DNA from: Typhlomys cinereus
Lineage: Eukaryota > Chordata > Mammalia > Rodentia > Platacanthomyidae
Assembly (NCBI GenBank): GCA_023101885.1
Contig: JALPQD010000247.1
Span: 3,008,230-3,072,229 of the forward strand
Direction: 5' to 3'
Length of the DNA: 64,000 bases
The notes under the pieces were generated by a model. It had not been told where the DNA came from and ran no database searches. It saw nothing but the letters and a program-made list of their open reading frames with translations. A program made the translations under genes and the position numbers. Below are positions 45,855-56,925 of this stretch, one piece after another (the first letter of the stretch is position 1; each line of letters opens with the position of its first letter).

Positions 45855-46620
45855 AGGTCCCCCCCAAAAATGCTCAACATCACTTCACAGTCAGGGAAAC
45901 ACTGAGCAGAACCAGGTATCAGTTCACATCCATTAGGATGGCTAGTAAAGAAAAAAAGAACACAGGAAGTTGGCAAAAGTTTGGAGAAACTAGAGTCCTG
46001 GGAGGCTACTGAGAATGTGAACCAAATAGCCACTTTGGAAAATGATTTAGAAAATTTATACATAAAATTATCATATGATTCAGCAACTTCTTTCCAAAGG
46101 AAATGAAAAAGACTTACAGAAGCTTTCTTGCATCTATGTTCACAGCAGACTCATTCACAATGGCTAAAGGGTGGAAGCAACCCAGGCATCCACCCATGAA
46201 TGAATAAACTAAATGTGATACAAACACACACTGAAATATTATTCACCCGTAGAAAGGACATTCAGACACATGCTACAAGATGCAATGAACCTTGAGAAAA
46301 CTTGAGTAAGTGAAATAAGCCAGTTGCATAAAAGAAAGCTACTATATAATTCTACACATACAAGCACTCAAAATATTGAAATTTAGAAAGAAAGTGAAGT
46401 GACAGCTTCTGGGACCTGCAAATAAAGGGAACATTTTCTATTTTGCAAGATGAAAACCATTCTGAAGCTAGCTGGTACTAACAGTTGCACACATATTTGA
46501 ATGTACTACATAATAAACCTACATAAAGGGGTAAATGGTGATTTTATAATATATGTATATATTACACATATACTAGAACATATGTTTAAATAAGTTGTAA
46601 ATAAAATAATTTAAACTACA
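45855..46620 (+). mobile_element. Ancient L1 (L1M-like) 3' part
   Basis: ORF2-end and 3' UTR segments appear in order: 'tgctcaacatcacttcacag', 'atccattaggatggctagta', 'ttggcaaaagtttggagaaa', 'attcacaatggctaaagggt', 'catgctacaagatgcaatga', 'gtgacagcttctgggacctg'. It carries many stops and is 5'-truncated. Confidence 0.8.
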
Positions 46621-47515
46621 TAACCTGGAAGCTTGATACTAATGCCAATTGTAACACATTAATGACTCATAGGTGGTCAGATAACCACGAGCTATGTGTG
46701 TATTATTCACAGTCTGTTCTAGATGAACATATCTAAAAGGAATCTCATTGATGCACCAAGCTAGTACATTCATTTTCTTTTCTAGGAAATACAGCAAGTC
46801 CAATCCTGATATCCTACCCTGGAGGAAAATGGTCATTACCCACAGGGGGCATGTTGCTGGGAAGTGAGCCAGACATGGTGGGACACCAACAGGATGGACC
46901 CGGGGTTCTCGGTTTAGGGGTTTAAGGGAAGCTCCAAAGAAGAGATGGAGAGGGGCTATCTCTGAAGGAGAACTTTTTCTGCTGAACTGAAGGAACTTCA
47001 AAAGTGTTCTTGATAGAAATAACAGTCAACTGGGTAGAGACAGCTTGTTTTACAGGAGAAAATCGTACATTAGGACTAGCAGAAAAAAGTGACAGACACA
47101 GGGCCAGGAAGATGTATCTTTACTACACAGAGAAGGATTACATATGTTGTCATCCACAGCAAGATCATCTCTCACAGTCCACTGTCACATGTGAGTCTTC
47201 CGAGGACATGGGTCATGCAATCACATAGCCAAACACATAAATAGCTCAAAAGGCTGTGCACTATGGATACATGTGCAGCCCAATGATAACTCCCCAGGAA
47301 GTCTTCATTGTGCATATTCCCAAAATTCTTGATCTACTTTCTTGGCACAACCTTAACCTAAGCAATTTGAAAGCTCTAATTCAAAAAAAAAAAAGAAGAA
47401 GAAGAAAGAAAACTCTAACTCCTGCCCTTCTCTGCACAGAAAATGAGCAAATAGTACCCCAAAAAATGAGAATTGAGAAGATGCATAAGGAGACTTAACC
47501 CAAAAAAGTCTTCAA
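46621..47515. other. Intergenic stretch, nothing recognised
   Basis: The frames at 46639-47001 and 47004-47228 have no domain. An A/GAA-rich patch lies at 47382-47410. Confidence 0.35.
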
Positions 47516-47519
47516 TTGC

Positions 47520-47860
47520 ATCCAATTTTAAGAAATTATTTCAAAGTTCTAATCACTCTGTGAGATGAAACAATTCGCGACAGAAATCACAATTACCAAA
47601 GAAATGATCAGTTCTGCAACAGCAATTTTAGTGACATTTATAACATACAAGAAATCATGAAGCTTAATTATTTGAATTTACTGGGGCTACAGATGCCATG
47701 TTGAAATCTAATTAAACAGATCCAACAACAGTGGCCGACCAAAGAAATGGCAGTGCTGTGTACGCGTGCCCTGGTTTGTAAAGCAGTTTGTGAATGGCTT
47801 GCTAATAGGCAGTGAATACTGATCTCTCTCTCTTCCTTAACTGTCATTTTGGGGAAAAAA
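47520..47860. promoter_or_regulatory. AT-rich candidate conserved noncoding element
   Basis: A repeat-free block with TTAAGAAATTATTTC, GCTTAATTATTTGAATTTA and AAATCTAATTAAACAG, plus isolated CpGs (AATTCGCGACAG). The texture is enhancer-like. Conservation is untested. Confidence 0.25.
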
Positions 47861-48062
47861 ACAGAAACATTTTATTACTGATCTTAAGTCCTTCACAACG
47901 GAATTTACTTCAGTTCCTGAAATGTAGGCCCCATTCTGATGATCTCCAGTAAGACTCGAGAACAAACGCAAACGCCTCCACTATCTACCTTCCCGGTCTC
48001 ACATCCAAGCAAAGCATCAGGTTAGGAAGCACAAATCCAATACTGGTAGAGAACAAGATATC

Positions 48063-48071
48063 TGCTATGCT

Positions 48072-48146
<75 letters not shown>

Positions 48147-48447
48147 TTCTTTCTTTCTTTTTTTCTTTCTTTCTTTCATTGTGCGTGTGCACGCGTATGT
48201 GTGTGTGTGTGTGTGTGTGTGTAGAACCACGGGCGAACTCGGGAACCACCATGGACACCTCCACCTTCTCCTTGTTTACTCTGCTCCGGAATTCACAGGA
48301 TTCGCCCACCAGGAACGAAAACGCAGGCCGCCCCGGCTTCTGCCCGGCGTCTATACATGGGGTCTAGGATCCGAACTCAGGACCTTCTGCCTGCAAGGCA
48401 GAGGCTTAACCCCTGAGCCACCTCTCCAGCCCCTTGCTATGCTTCTT
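48063..48447 (-). mobile_element. Young tRNA-headed SINE, minus strand, 13-bp target duplication, expanded tail
   Basis: TGCTATGCTTCTT is duplicated at 48063-48075 and 48435-48447. The tail between the left duplication and the body holds (CTTT)n at about 48071-48179 and (GT)n at 48197-48222. The body and head match the other young copies. The open frames here (Phe/Leu/Ser plus Cys/Val) are SINE and tail products. Confidence 0.88.
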
Positions 48448-48639
48448 AAAAGCATCAACTCTTAAGGAAGGTATGCAGTTCCTGAAATGTCAATGAATTT
48501 GTCTGTTTAAATACTAAGGATTCTAAGAAGACGAAATTCTAATTATGAACAAATGCTCAAAAAAAAAGAAACACATACAACTCATAAGAAGAAAATTAAA
48601 ATGCTTACAATTTCAACAGTCATGTAGAACCAGTGGACA

Positions 48640-49430
48640 CATTTTGGTCTCTGTCCTTCCAATGTATTTTCTAAGGATGCAGGTTTTTATTATAAAGTAG
48701 ACATGTTATATTTATAATCTTATATCTCATTTGATCATTCAAATTGCATAAAGTATATTAAGTCAAACACATTCAAAATAATTTCTTTAAACAACTATAT
48801 CCTGCTAGATACATAGCACTTCCCAACTTTTAAGCTTTGACTAATTAAGTGATTCCTTCCACAAGAGTAAAACTACAGCTACCTCTATGGCTAATTTCTA
48901 AGAGGAATCCTCAGCATGAAACTCCTAGAACAAAGTTCACCTGACTTTTTAAAGTTCCAAATACAATCTGCCAAACTGCTTTAACTAAAAGCTATGCCAA
49001 TCTGTATACAGTGTAATGAATAGCCCAGATTTTAAAATACCATTCTTTTTCTTTCAAACAATATTACCAAATGCTCAGTGAACATCTTAACAATTGTTTT
49101 CCTATATCTCTTTTTAATCTACAAATTTTGTATGTGCATGTTTGTTTCCTGTTGTTTCCACTTAGCATTATGCTCACTTCCTAGGATGTCAAGGTTTCTT
49201 TGAAAAATGCAGTCCTCTTATAGAGCATACATGGATCAGTGCGGACAGTGTGCTCCCTAAGTAGGGTAAGAGACATTGAGAAAGTGAAAATGCACATTTA
49301 TAGCAATTTCTACTTACTCTATGAATAGCTAGTTTATATCCTTTGATAATTTTCCTATGCTGTTTTAGTATTTTTCTTATGTGTTTATATATTGACAAAA
49401 TTAATTCTTATATGTATTTTCTCAAAGCTT
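48640..49430 (-). repeat. L1M-like relic, minus strand (tentative)
   Basis: 48890-49030 shows the layout of an antisense old L1 3' region ('ctaatttctaagaggaatcc', 'aatctgccaaactgctttaa', 'gccaatctgtatacagtgta'), comparable to 'taaattcctagaagtgg ... gccaaattgccctcc ... ccaatttacactccc'. Confidence 0.4.
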
Positions 49431-49439
49431 TAAGAAATA

Positions 49440-50245
49440 TATTAACATGTATTCACTGTAAAAAGTGGCGGGTTTCATTATGACATATTCAAAGTTCTTA
49501 TCAGGATCTGAATTTCAGACCGATGGTGAAGTTTTAGACTTACAGAACTGTTGATTTTTATGGGGAGTAATGATCCATCTTCCTGCACTGACATACTACT
49601 GTTGTTGACTTCCCTAATTTCAGAGTCAGGAATAATTTTTTCTAGTTTGTATTTTATATGATTGCATATTTTGCATACAACCAGAATAGCTTTTAGATTG
49701 AAACAAACTTAACCAAAATTAACGTAACAAATTCAATCAAAATTAAGGTTGATAAATGTTATATGGAAAGACTTTAATCATAGTTTTTCAAGCAGGTAAT
49801 TTAGAATATATTAAGTAATTCATCCTTTCCTTCATCATGGGCCAAGCCTCACTCCTGACAGGCTGTTATGGACTACTTCTTCTATGCATGGGAGCATCAC
49901 TGAATTGAAACCACATGGTTTTAATTAACATCATCTGAGGACAGTTTATATCTGGAAATGCAAATTTCTTCTCATTATACATAATTTTCAAAATTTTCTT
50001 GGCAATTTCAGCCAGTTTATTCTTCAAGTACTTGAGAACAACTTGACATATTCCAAAAAGGGAGTGAGAAACTCCTAGCTAAGATGTAGATTAGGATAGG
50101 ATGAAACGATACATTTCTTTGTAAGGAACTGATATATTTACCACAAAGAGACCTACAACAGACCTCTCTATTTCTCCAAATCTTCTTTTATCTGTGTCTG
50201 TAAATTTCTGTGATTTTCGTCATATGGAACTGGTCATGTTGCGTT
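49440..50245. other. AT-rich stretch, possible small L1 remnant at the start
   Basis: 'gtggcgggtttcattatgac' near 49465 recalls antisense rodent L1 3' sequence. The rest is unrecognised. Confidence 0.3.
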
Positions 50246-50249
50246 TGAA

Positions 50250-50514
50250 GGTCTGAGGTGGTGGAAGGTCTCAAATGGAGAAAGCCTGGCATATTAGAAG
50301 TTCTCAGATGGTGGAAGATCCAAGTGGCAGAAAGTCTGACATGGTGGAAGAACTCAGATTGTGGAAGTCCTCAAGTAGTGAAATGTCTCAAGTGGTAGAA
50401 GGTTTGAGGTGGTGAAAGGTCTCAAATGGACGATCTCAGATGGCAGAAGGTCTCAGGTGGTGGAAGGTCTGATGTAATGGAAGGTCAGATGTGATGAAAG
50501 GTATGAAGTAGTAT
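50250..50514. repeat. Degenerate 17-bp minisatellite, about 15 copies
   Basis: Units of mostly 17 bases (some 13-18) with a consensus near GGTCTCAGRTGGTGGAA run without interruption for 265 bases. Individual units differ by 2-5 bases. No flanking relation to a transposon was seen. Confidence 0.85.
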
Positions 50515-50640
50515 ATCACATTTCAGTGTCAAACTGTTGAAAGATAATTCTACTCTCCAGGGATTCACAGAAAGGCCTCAACATCTCCTGAAAGAACTAG
50601 TACATGGATAATCACAGGTCCCAAAGCCCTGGAGTCCATG

Positions 50641-51202
50641 AAGAACTGTGTGGCTCCTAGAACTAGGCCAGCTTAATCTCTCCCCACCCTGAAGCTCAGG
50701 GAAATTTGCAGACGAGGGGGCGGTAAGAGTGTAAGAGCAAAAGGATGGGAGGAGCAATGATATGTAAGATACTCCATACAAGTTAGGGCTGAAGCAATCA
50801 TAATTGGACTTTACATGCCCTGCGCATTGTCCAACACACTATTGACCTCACAAAGTCTAGCATCTGCTACAGGCACCAAGATCCTTGGAGGCAAGGGATT
50901 GGCAGCCACAGCAGTGTTCCTATACCTAAGGGGAACACAAGAAAGGGTTCAGGGAAAGGCCACTGGGTCCTTGTACATCATCGGAGAGGAGGGCCCAGAG
51001 GAAATCAGGCATGCACAAGAAAGGACTTTCTGGGAATTGGGGCGGGAGGCACTGGGGGATGGGAAGGGAGGGGGTGGGGAGGGGGAACAGGGAGTACGGG
51101 GGGGAGGAGGAGGGAGGGAGGGAACTGGTGTACCTATTAAGTTTGTATGAGCTGAAATAATAATAAAAATGTATTAATTTAAAAAAAAAGAACTGTGTGG
51201 CT
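50641..51202 (+). mobile_element. L1 3' end, 5'-truncated, with 15-bp target duplication
   Basis: AAGAACTGTGTGGCT occurs at 50641-50655 and 51188-51202. Between them lie 3' UTR-like sequence, a G-rich purine tract (51038-51123), 'gtacctattaagtttgtatg', a TAA-rich stretch and a poly-A run. The frame at 50815-51150 lies within the UTR and is not an ORF2 part. Related fragments occur at 13.2, 56.5 and 58.4 kb. Confidence 0.85.
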
Positions 51203-51480
51203 GTACTATGCAACAGTCACAATGCTCAATGCTTTCTAAGACAAATCACTTGGAAATATCCCCTTTGATGTTCTGCCCTGAGAGTTTACTTCCCACCTCC
51301 TCTAATCCTGCACTCTGTCTCAACCTGGGAAAGAAAGGCAAGATCAAACCCAAGTCTTTCTAAAACTTCAGTTTTGAAAAGAATGCACTAGTTTTAGAGT
51401 TCATTCAGGAAATCTCTGCTATGTAAACCTCTAAGTCCCTTAGATGAATAGAGGAAACAGGAGTTTAAAGAGGATCTGAA
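51203..51480. other. Intergenic stretch, nothing recognised
   Basis: No gene or repeat was recognised. Confidence 0.35.
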
Positions 51481-51484
51481 AAGA

Positions 51485-52000
51485 AGGTTTTTCACACTTT
51501 TATTAAGGCACCATCCACATCCTGTACAATTCATTGATTTAAAGCATAGGATTCACTAGTTCTTAGTACAGAATCATGCAACAGTCACCACAATAAATTT
51601 TAGAACATTTTTATCACCCCTAAGAAACTTTATTATACTTATTATAAATCGTAACTGCGATAAAACAAAATGACATAAAATTCACCATATTAATCATGTT
51701 TAAGTCTATAGTTTATAGCAGTAGAACTATTTTCTAGAAACCAGCTCCAAAACTTCTTGTCTTGTGCCTGGAAGTCTCCAGCTCTGTTAACAGTTATGCA
51801 GCCTGACACCCAGCCTTCTGGTTTCTGTCTGTATGGTTTTCGATTACATCAAGCACATCATGTAGGTGAGATCTTCCCAGTATTGGTTATGTGTGAAAGA
51901 GACACTGCCTTGTCTTGCTTAGCATAATGTCCTAGGCATTCATCTATGCTGTCACGGCACTCAGAATTTCCTTCTTTTTAAAGGCTGAATATGTTATAAA
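51485..52000 (-). repeat. L1M-like 3' region, minus strand
   Basis: It contains 'catcctgtacaattcattga', 'tcatgcaacagtcaccacaa', 'tagaacatttttatcacccc', 'cttgcttagcataatgtcct' and 'gcattcatctatgctgtcac', the typical antisense order of the L1M 3' UTR and ORF2 end. A dispensable A/T-rich insertion lies near 51650-51710. Confidence 0.75.
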
Positions 52001-52159
52001 TGTTTTGAAAGAAAATAGAAGAGATGGGAGAGAAGGAAAAAGCAAGGAGATAAAAAGGAAGGGGGGTAAGGAACTCCCAGCAGTTAGCAAGCCCCTGCAC
52101 TGCTTCTGACAGAAGTGCCCCAAGCACAGCTGGGGCCAGTCAGTAGTAGATGTATTCAG

Positions 52160-52480
52160 CATTCAAGATATATTTGGCAGAAATAGAATATGACTGAAGA
52201 TAGAATGGCAGGACTTACTGATGGATTGGATGAGGGAGAAAGGGACCTTGACTAACACAAAGGAAAGACAGCAGGGACAGGAGGAAGGGAGGAAGACCAT
52301 TTGCAAGGAAAAAGGAGACCTGCATGAGGGGTGTGAGAGAGCAATGGGGGACACAAGAGGGCCAAGTGGCTGATGAGCATATAGGAAAATGTCATGATGA
52401 AGTCCATCATTTTACACTGTAAATGAATGCTAATAAAAGAAGACAAAATAAAAGTCAACAAGCTCCTGCTTGACTCCTGA
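52160..52480 (+). repeat. Ancient mammalian interspersed repeat, family uncertain
   Basis: 'aatggcaggacttactgatg' followed by 'gattggatgagggagaaagg' closely resembles a common old mammalian repeat ('caggacttgctgatggattggatg'). I cannot name it safely. Confidence 0.45.
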
Positions 52481-54090
52481 ATGACTCCTTGAGTCATTCA
52501 GAGAAGCAAAAGTACCTCACATTAGTGAAGTCACTTGTGGACACTTTCCCACTTAAATGCTGGCCACTTCCCACTGGTGTTTGTCTCCATTAAAAAGGTC
52601 ATTGCAAAATTATTACATTTTGAGATATTTGCATGTGTAAGCACACGCATGAATATACATATGCATGCATGCATGAACACACATACATATCACAGAGCTA
52701 GACCTGACAGCTGTCTGAATTCTCACTAGCAGATTAAAAAGGAAGATGAAGATTTTCTCAACCACAGAGAACTGAAGGTCAGACGGCTATGCCGGCTGCA
52801 GTAGTAACAGGTGAACGGGTTGACGGTTCCCCAGTACCAAGGCAGATGGCAGGACCCATCTCATGACGTAAGAGGTTCAGGCAAGTATTAAGAAGACACA
52901 CGATGGAATGGGACTGTGGCTTTACCATCAGACTTCTCTGTGGCAGGGGCAAAATTAGCCATTGAAGCCTCAGCTTTCTTGCTTGTAAAATCAAGATAGT
53001 CAAATCAAACTCAAGGGATGAGGTAGAGGTAGAAAGGAAGAATGGGGAGAGAGAGAGAATGGAAGAAGAAGAGCAAGAAAGGAGAAAAAAAAGGTATTTT
53101 TACCAAAAAAGTAAAAATGTTAGGTTTATAGGGGGAAGGAATGGAGAGCCATCCTCCCACGATGTGTAAGGTTGACAGTGTGTGAGGTCAAAGTAGAGAT
53201 CTGCTGATAAACAGATGCTAACCCAAGGGAGAGATTTAAGAAATTTCAGTTTCATTAAAGCTGAAAGTCTGGTGATGGAGGGGGTGGAGCAAGCCATCAT
53301 TTAATCTTGAGGTGGGAGAGCATTAGAACAGAAGAGATAGCTTAAAGTTAGAATGGATAATAACAGGACACCTAAGCAGTTCATCCAAGCAAGGCTCAGG
53401 GAACATTGAGGATGAGGAGCAGTAATACCACAAAAGTTCCCAGGGGGTCGGTCAGGGGTGTAGCCAGACATCATCTTCTGGACATGACAGGGTTGTTGCA
53501 TCTATAATTCACTTCAGCTATGTATATTTTCATGAGACCTGCATGGGATTTGTCCTTCAACATTTCATCATGAAAGGGAAAAAAATTCAAGTGGCCACAC
53601 ACCCTCCTGAGAGATGATGATGGTCAATCTTGAAAGGGGGTAGAGAGAAGATGCCTTTTTCAATGGTACACCCACTGATAGAGGATTTATGCACCAGCAA
53701 GTGCCATCGAAGGCAAACCAGATGAAACTCAGTGGGCTGCTCATACAAAACCAAACCAAACCAAAACAAAACAAAACAAGAAAGTAGGAGGGAGACAGAC
53801 AGAGAAGAAGAAAAGTAGTGGGAAGGGAAGGGAAGATGGGATTAGAGTTAAGATACAAAAATATCATAAATTCACTATTCATGGATGAAACACTAAAAGG
53901 GTAAAAAATAAATATGACAAAAATTGGAGTGCATAGGGAGAACTAGCATGGCCAGCATGGCAGAAGGGCAAACTGTGGGGGAATCCGCAGAGTCCCAGCA
54001 AGCACTGACTGGCTGATGGAATTGTGGAGTGGGGGTAACTGAAAGTCATTAAGGTGGGGAGGTGAAGGATTAGGGTGGTAAGTGGGAAAT
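52481..54090. other. About 1.6 kb without recognised genes
   Basis: A (CAAAAC)n-like run lies at 53746-53779. Frames at 53568-53882 and elsewhere have no domains. Parts may belong to the old repeat at 52.2 kb. Confidence 0.35.
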
Positions 54091-54149
54091 GAATCAGGTC
54101 GAGTCCTATGGGTTCTGGGAATTGCCACATTCAACATGGGTAGAGGAGT

Positions 54150-54275
54150 TTTTACTTGGGGTAAGGAAGGGAGGAGGAGAGGAGGGGGACAGAAGAGGAC
54201 AGGGGAGGGAAGGAGAGGGAGAGAAGAAAAGGTCTAACGGAAAGGAAGCGAAAGGGGAAAGAAGGGAAGCAAATA
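54150..54275. repeat. Polypurine tract
   Basis: About 125 bases of GGA/GAA-rich sequence. The Lys/Glu/Gly-rich frame here follows from it. Confidence 0.8.
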
Positions 54276-54590
54276 CACAAGGTAGTTTCAGTACTGAAGC
54301 AACTGGTCTAAATACCTGGCTTTCAGCTTCGTGGCAGTGGACAGCTCACCTCCTTTCTCTTGTCCTAGGCCTCCTCACTCCTTAAACTCCCAAGTGCTCT
54401 CAGAAAATCGAGCTGTAAACTACCCACAGAGAGAGGCGAGAACCATCTCATCTAACACTAAAAACCCTCAAAGGCCCAAGAATGAATGCTGAGACATGGG
54501 TGAGGGCACTGAAACAAGGAGGGCGCTCTGAAATCTTGATTAAGAAGCAGTCAGATTCCTGGTTCTCTTCTACATGGCTGCACGAATAAG

Positions 54591-54976
54591 CTGTTTGTCC
54601 TGATGTGAATGGGAGTTGTCCCCCACACACTCATACAAATGAATCCTTTGTTGTTGTTACTATTTAGGGAGGTCGTGGCACCCCCATAAAGAGGTGGAAT
54701 CTTGCTGAAGGATGCATATCACAGGGGGTAAACCTTGAGGTCTGGTAGCCCATGCCTGCTTCCTCTTGGAGTCTGTTCTTGCTTGCACTTCTTCCATGAC
54801 CTGAACCAGCCTCCTTTAGCCTCTGCCACCTGCCTTACCTTTTCCACCATAATGGACTTTATCTCCCCGCTGGGATAGTAAGTCAAATAAACCTCCCTTT
54901 AAGTTTCTCCCCTTAAATTGCTTGAGTATGAGTGTTGTCTCACAGCTGCAGAAAGAAAGGTAACTACAACACTGTT
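54591..54976 (+). mobile_element. MaLR-type solo LTR with exact 5-bp target duplication
   Basis: The LTR body is 54596-54971 (376 bp), TGTCCTGATGTGAATG to GTAACTACAACA. CTGTT is duplicated at 54591-54595 and 54972-54976. 'agtcaaataaacctcccttt' holds the AATAAA signal, and 'gagtgttgtctcacagctgc' lies near the end. It is the best-preserved MaLR LTR in the window. Confidence 0.87.
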
Positions 54977-55935
54977 ATTGGACAGGCCTATCAAAGAGTC
55001 TGTTAACCAAAGGAGATCAAATATAATACAAGGTCTTCAAGCAGAAGGGATGGCCAGACAATATTCATTGGGCCTTGACCTTCTTCTATTCACCGGCTCC
55101 CAGTAACACTAGCATCCCCAGCTGCACTCACTACGTAGGAGAGACATAGAGTATTCTCTAACATGTGAGTGGTCCGATGTTAGACCCCAATGTTCACTCC
55201 ATCCAGCAGCCCGGCTCCACACTACCCTTCAGAAAGGCTGGGAACCCACAATCCACCTTACACAGAAGCCTCCATAGACTTCGCAGTTCCCTTAGGGGTG
55301 GACCCACAATGTTGTTTGACATTGGAGGAAAGTCTTCCACAGGAAACAGGACAACTTAGAGGAGCAAAGAAATAAGAACACTGGAAGACAAGACTAGAGA
55401 GAAAGGATGGAACATAAACACGATTGCCATTCATCTCTTCAGAGAGACAGTAAGAAATATCAAAACCCTGGAGTAAGAAGAGGATGCATTAAAAGAGGAA
55501 ATGTGGGCATCGGTCTTGGAGAGTTGGAGTTGCATGCTTACAGGTACTTGCAGAAACAGAGAGCTTAGTTCAGAACTGAGGCACAAAAAATTTAGAAAGG
55601 AGAAAGGGTGGGAGGGGAAAGAGGAAGAGAGAGAGAAAAGCAAGGAGGAAGATTCTTCAACCAAACCAAAAAGGCCATCCTAGGAAGGAAGATGATCAGC
55701 GAGCCTTGCAGGGATATTCATCGGAGGGTCAACCCCAACCCAGCAGGAATAGCCAGACAGCAGACCCGTGGACAGGAATTCCTGAGTGGCACAAGTAAAA
55801 CCCTACTGCTCACTGTTCATCTTCTTTTAACTTTAAAAGGATGCAGGGGAGCGCAGTAACTCACATTAAGTAAGCATAACAATAAGCTTCACTGTGGCAG
55901 TTTCACTCAAACCCAGACATAGAATGTATTACCAT
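54977..55935. other. About 1 kb without recognised features
   Basis: Short frames overlap on both strands and have no domains. Confidence 0.35.
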
Positions 55936-55936
55936 G

Positions 55937-55940
<4 letters not shown>

Positions 55941-55997
<57 letters not shown>

Positions 55998-56012
55998 TTC
56001 TCTCTCTTTCTC
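55941..56012. repeat. (CT)n microsatellite
   Basis: About 70 bases of CT with occasional CTTT interruptions. The Arg/Glu frame on the minus strand is a by-product. Confidence 0.95.
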
Positions 56013-56034
56013 CCATCCTCCCACACGTACAAAA

Positions 56035-56330
56035 GAAAACATAATAAAATAATTGGCTTTCCAACTCTGGCTTACTTTGCTTTATATAACAGTAACAACC
56101 TCCAGTTTCATCCATTTTCCTGCAAATGAAAGGGTTTTGTTCTTCTTTAACACCGAGTTAATGCTTTGTTGTGTGTATTTTCTTTATTCATCTGCTCTTG
56201 GGCCTGAGCTGACTCTGTAACTTGTGAAGAGTGTGTCCATAAATACAGTGTGCACGTCTCTCTGTTGCATGCTGACTTTGCTTCCTATATAGCAAGTGGT
56301 AGGATCTCTTCTAAAGGGCCTCTTCAGCTT
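56035..56330 (-). repeat. L1-like 3' region, minus strand
   Basis: It contains 'acaacctccagtttcatcca', 'ttcctgcaaatgaaagggtt' and 'tttctttattcatctgctct', the antisense L1 order of these segments, with internal deletions. Confidence 0.6.
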
Positions 56331-56519
56331 GCCTGAGAGCCATCCAGGAGGCACAGAGGCATCTTTGTGTAAATCATCTTACAGTTCTCCACTTTAAACC
56401 ACATGGCAGTGTTGATGTAAATGGAAACATTATAGCAAGTTGGTTCCCTGGAAGTTTTGAGTTTTTTTAATGCCTAAATTGATTTGAGCTTTTTGTTTTT
56501 CTTTTAACTGTACTTTTCC

Positions 56520-56640
56520 CTTACAAAAGTAAAAAGAAGGGAGGGATGGAGAGAGGGAGGGAGGGGACAGGGGTACCTATTACCTATTATATGAGCAGAA
56601 AAATAAATAAAAGAATAAAAAAGGGGGAAAAAGTAAAAAG
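56520..56640 (+). repeat. Tail of the L1 3' end
   Basis: A purine tract ('agggagggatggagagaggg'), then 'acaggggtacctattaccta', 'tatatgagcagaaaaataaa' and an A-rich tail, as at 51.1 kb. Only the last 120 bases of the L1 are present. Confidence 0.6.
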
Positions 56641-56646
56641 AAAACT

Positions 56647-56871
56647 AGGCTGGGGTGATGGCTCAGGGGTTAAAACCTTTGCCTAGCAAGCAAAAGGGCT
56701 TTTGTTCAGAAAAGCACCAGGTGGAAATGGTAGTGGTCTATACTTCTGGCCTTGAAAGACAGAACCTGGAAACTCCAGAGTGAAGCAATAAGATGGTAAA
56801 GCAATCCAGGATGATTCCTGACATTACCCTTGGGTCTCCTCCCCAAGCATGCATACTCAAGTGCCTTCTTG

Positions 56872-56922
<51 letters not shown>

Positions 56923-56925
56923 TTT
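56647..56925 (+). mobile_element. CA-tailed tRNA-headed SINE
   Basis: The head is GGCTGGGGTGATGGCTCAGG. Box B is degraded ('ttttgttcagaaaagcacc'). The body carries 'aggatgattcctgacattac'. The tail is a pure (CA)n at 56873-56921. Confidence 0.8.

Noticed and set aside
48022..48309. Lys/Glu-rich minus-strand frames that look like a coiled coil
   Set aside because: They are products of the (CTTT)n repeat.
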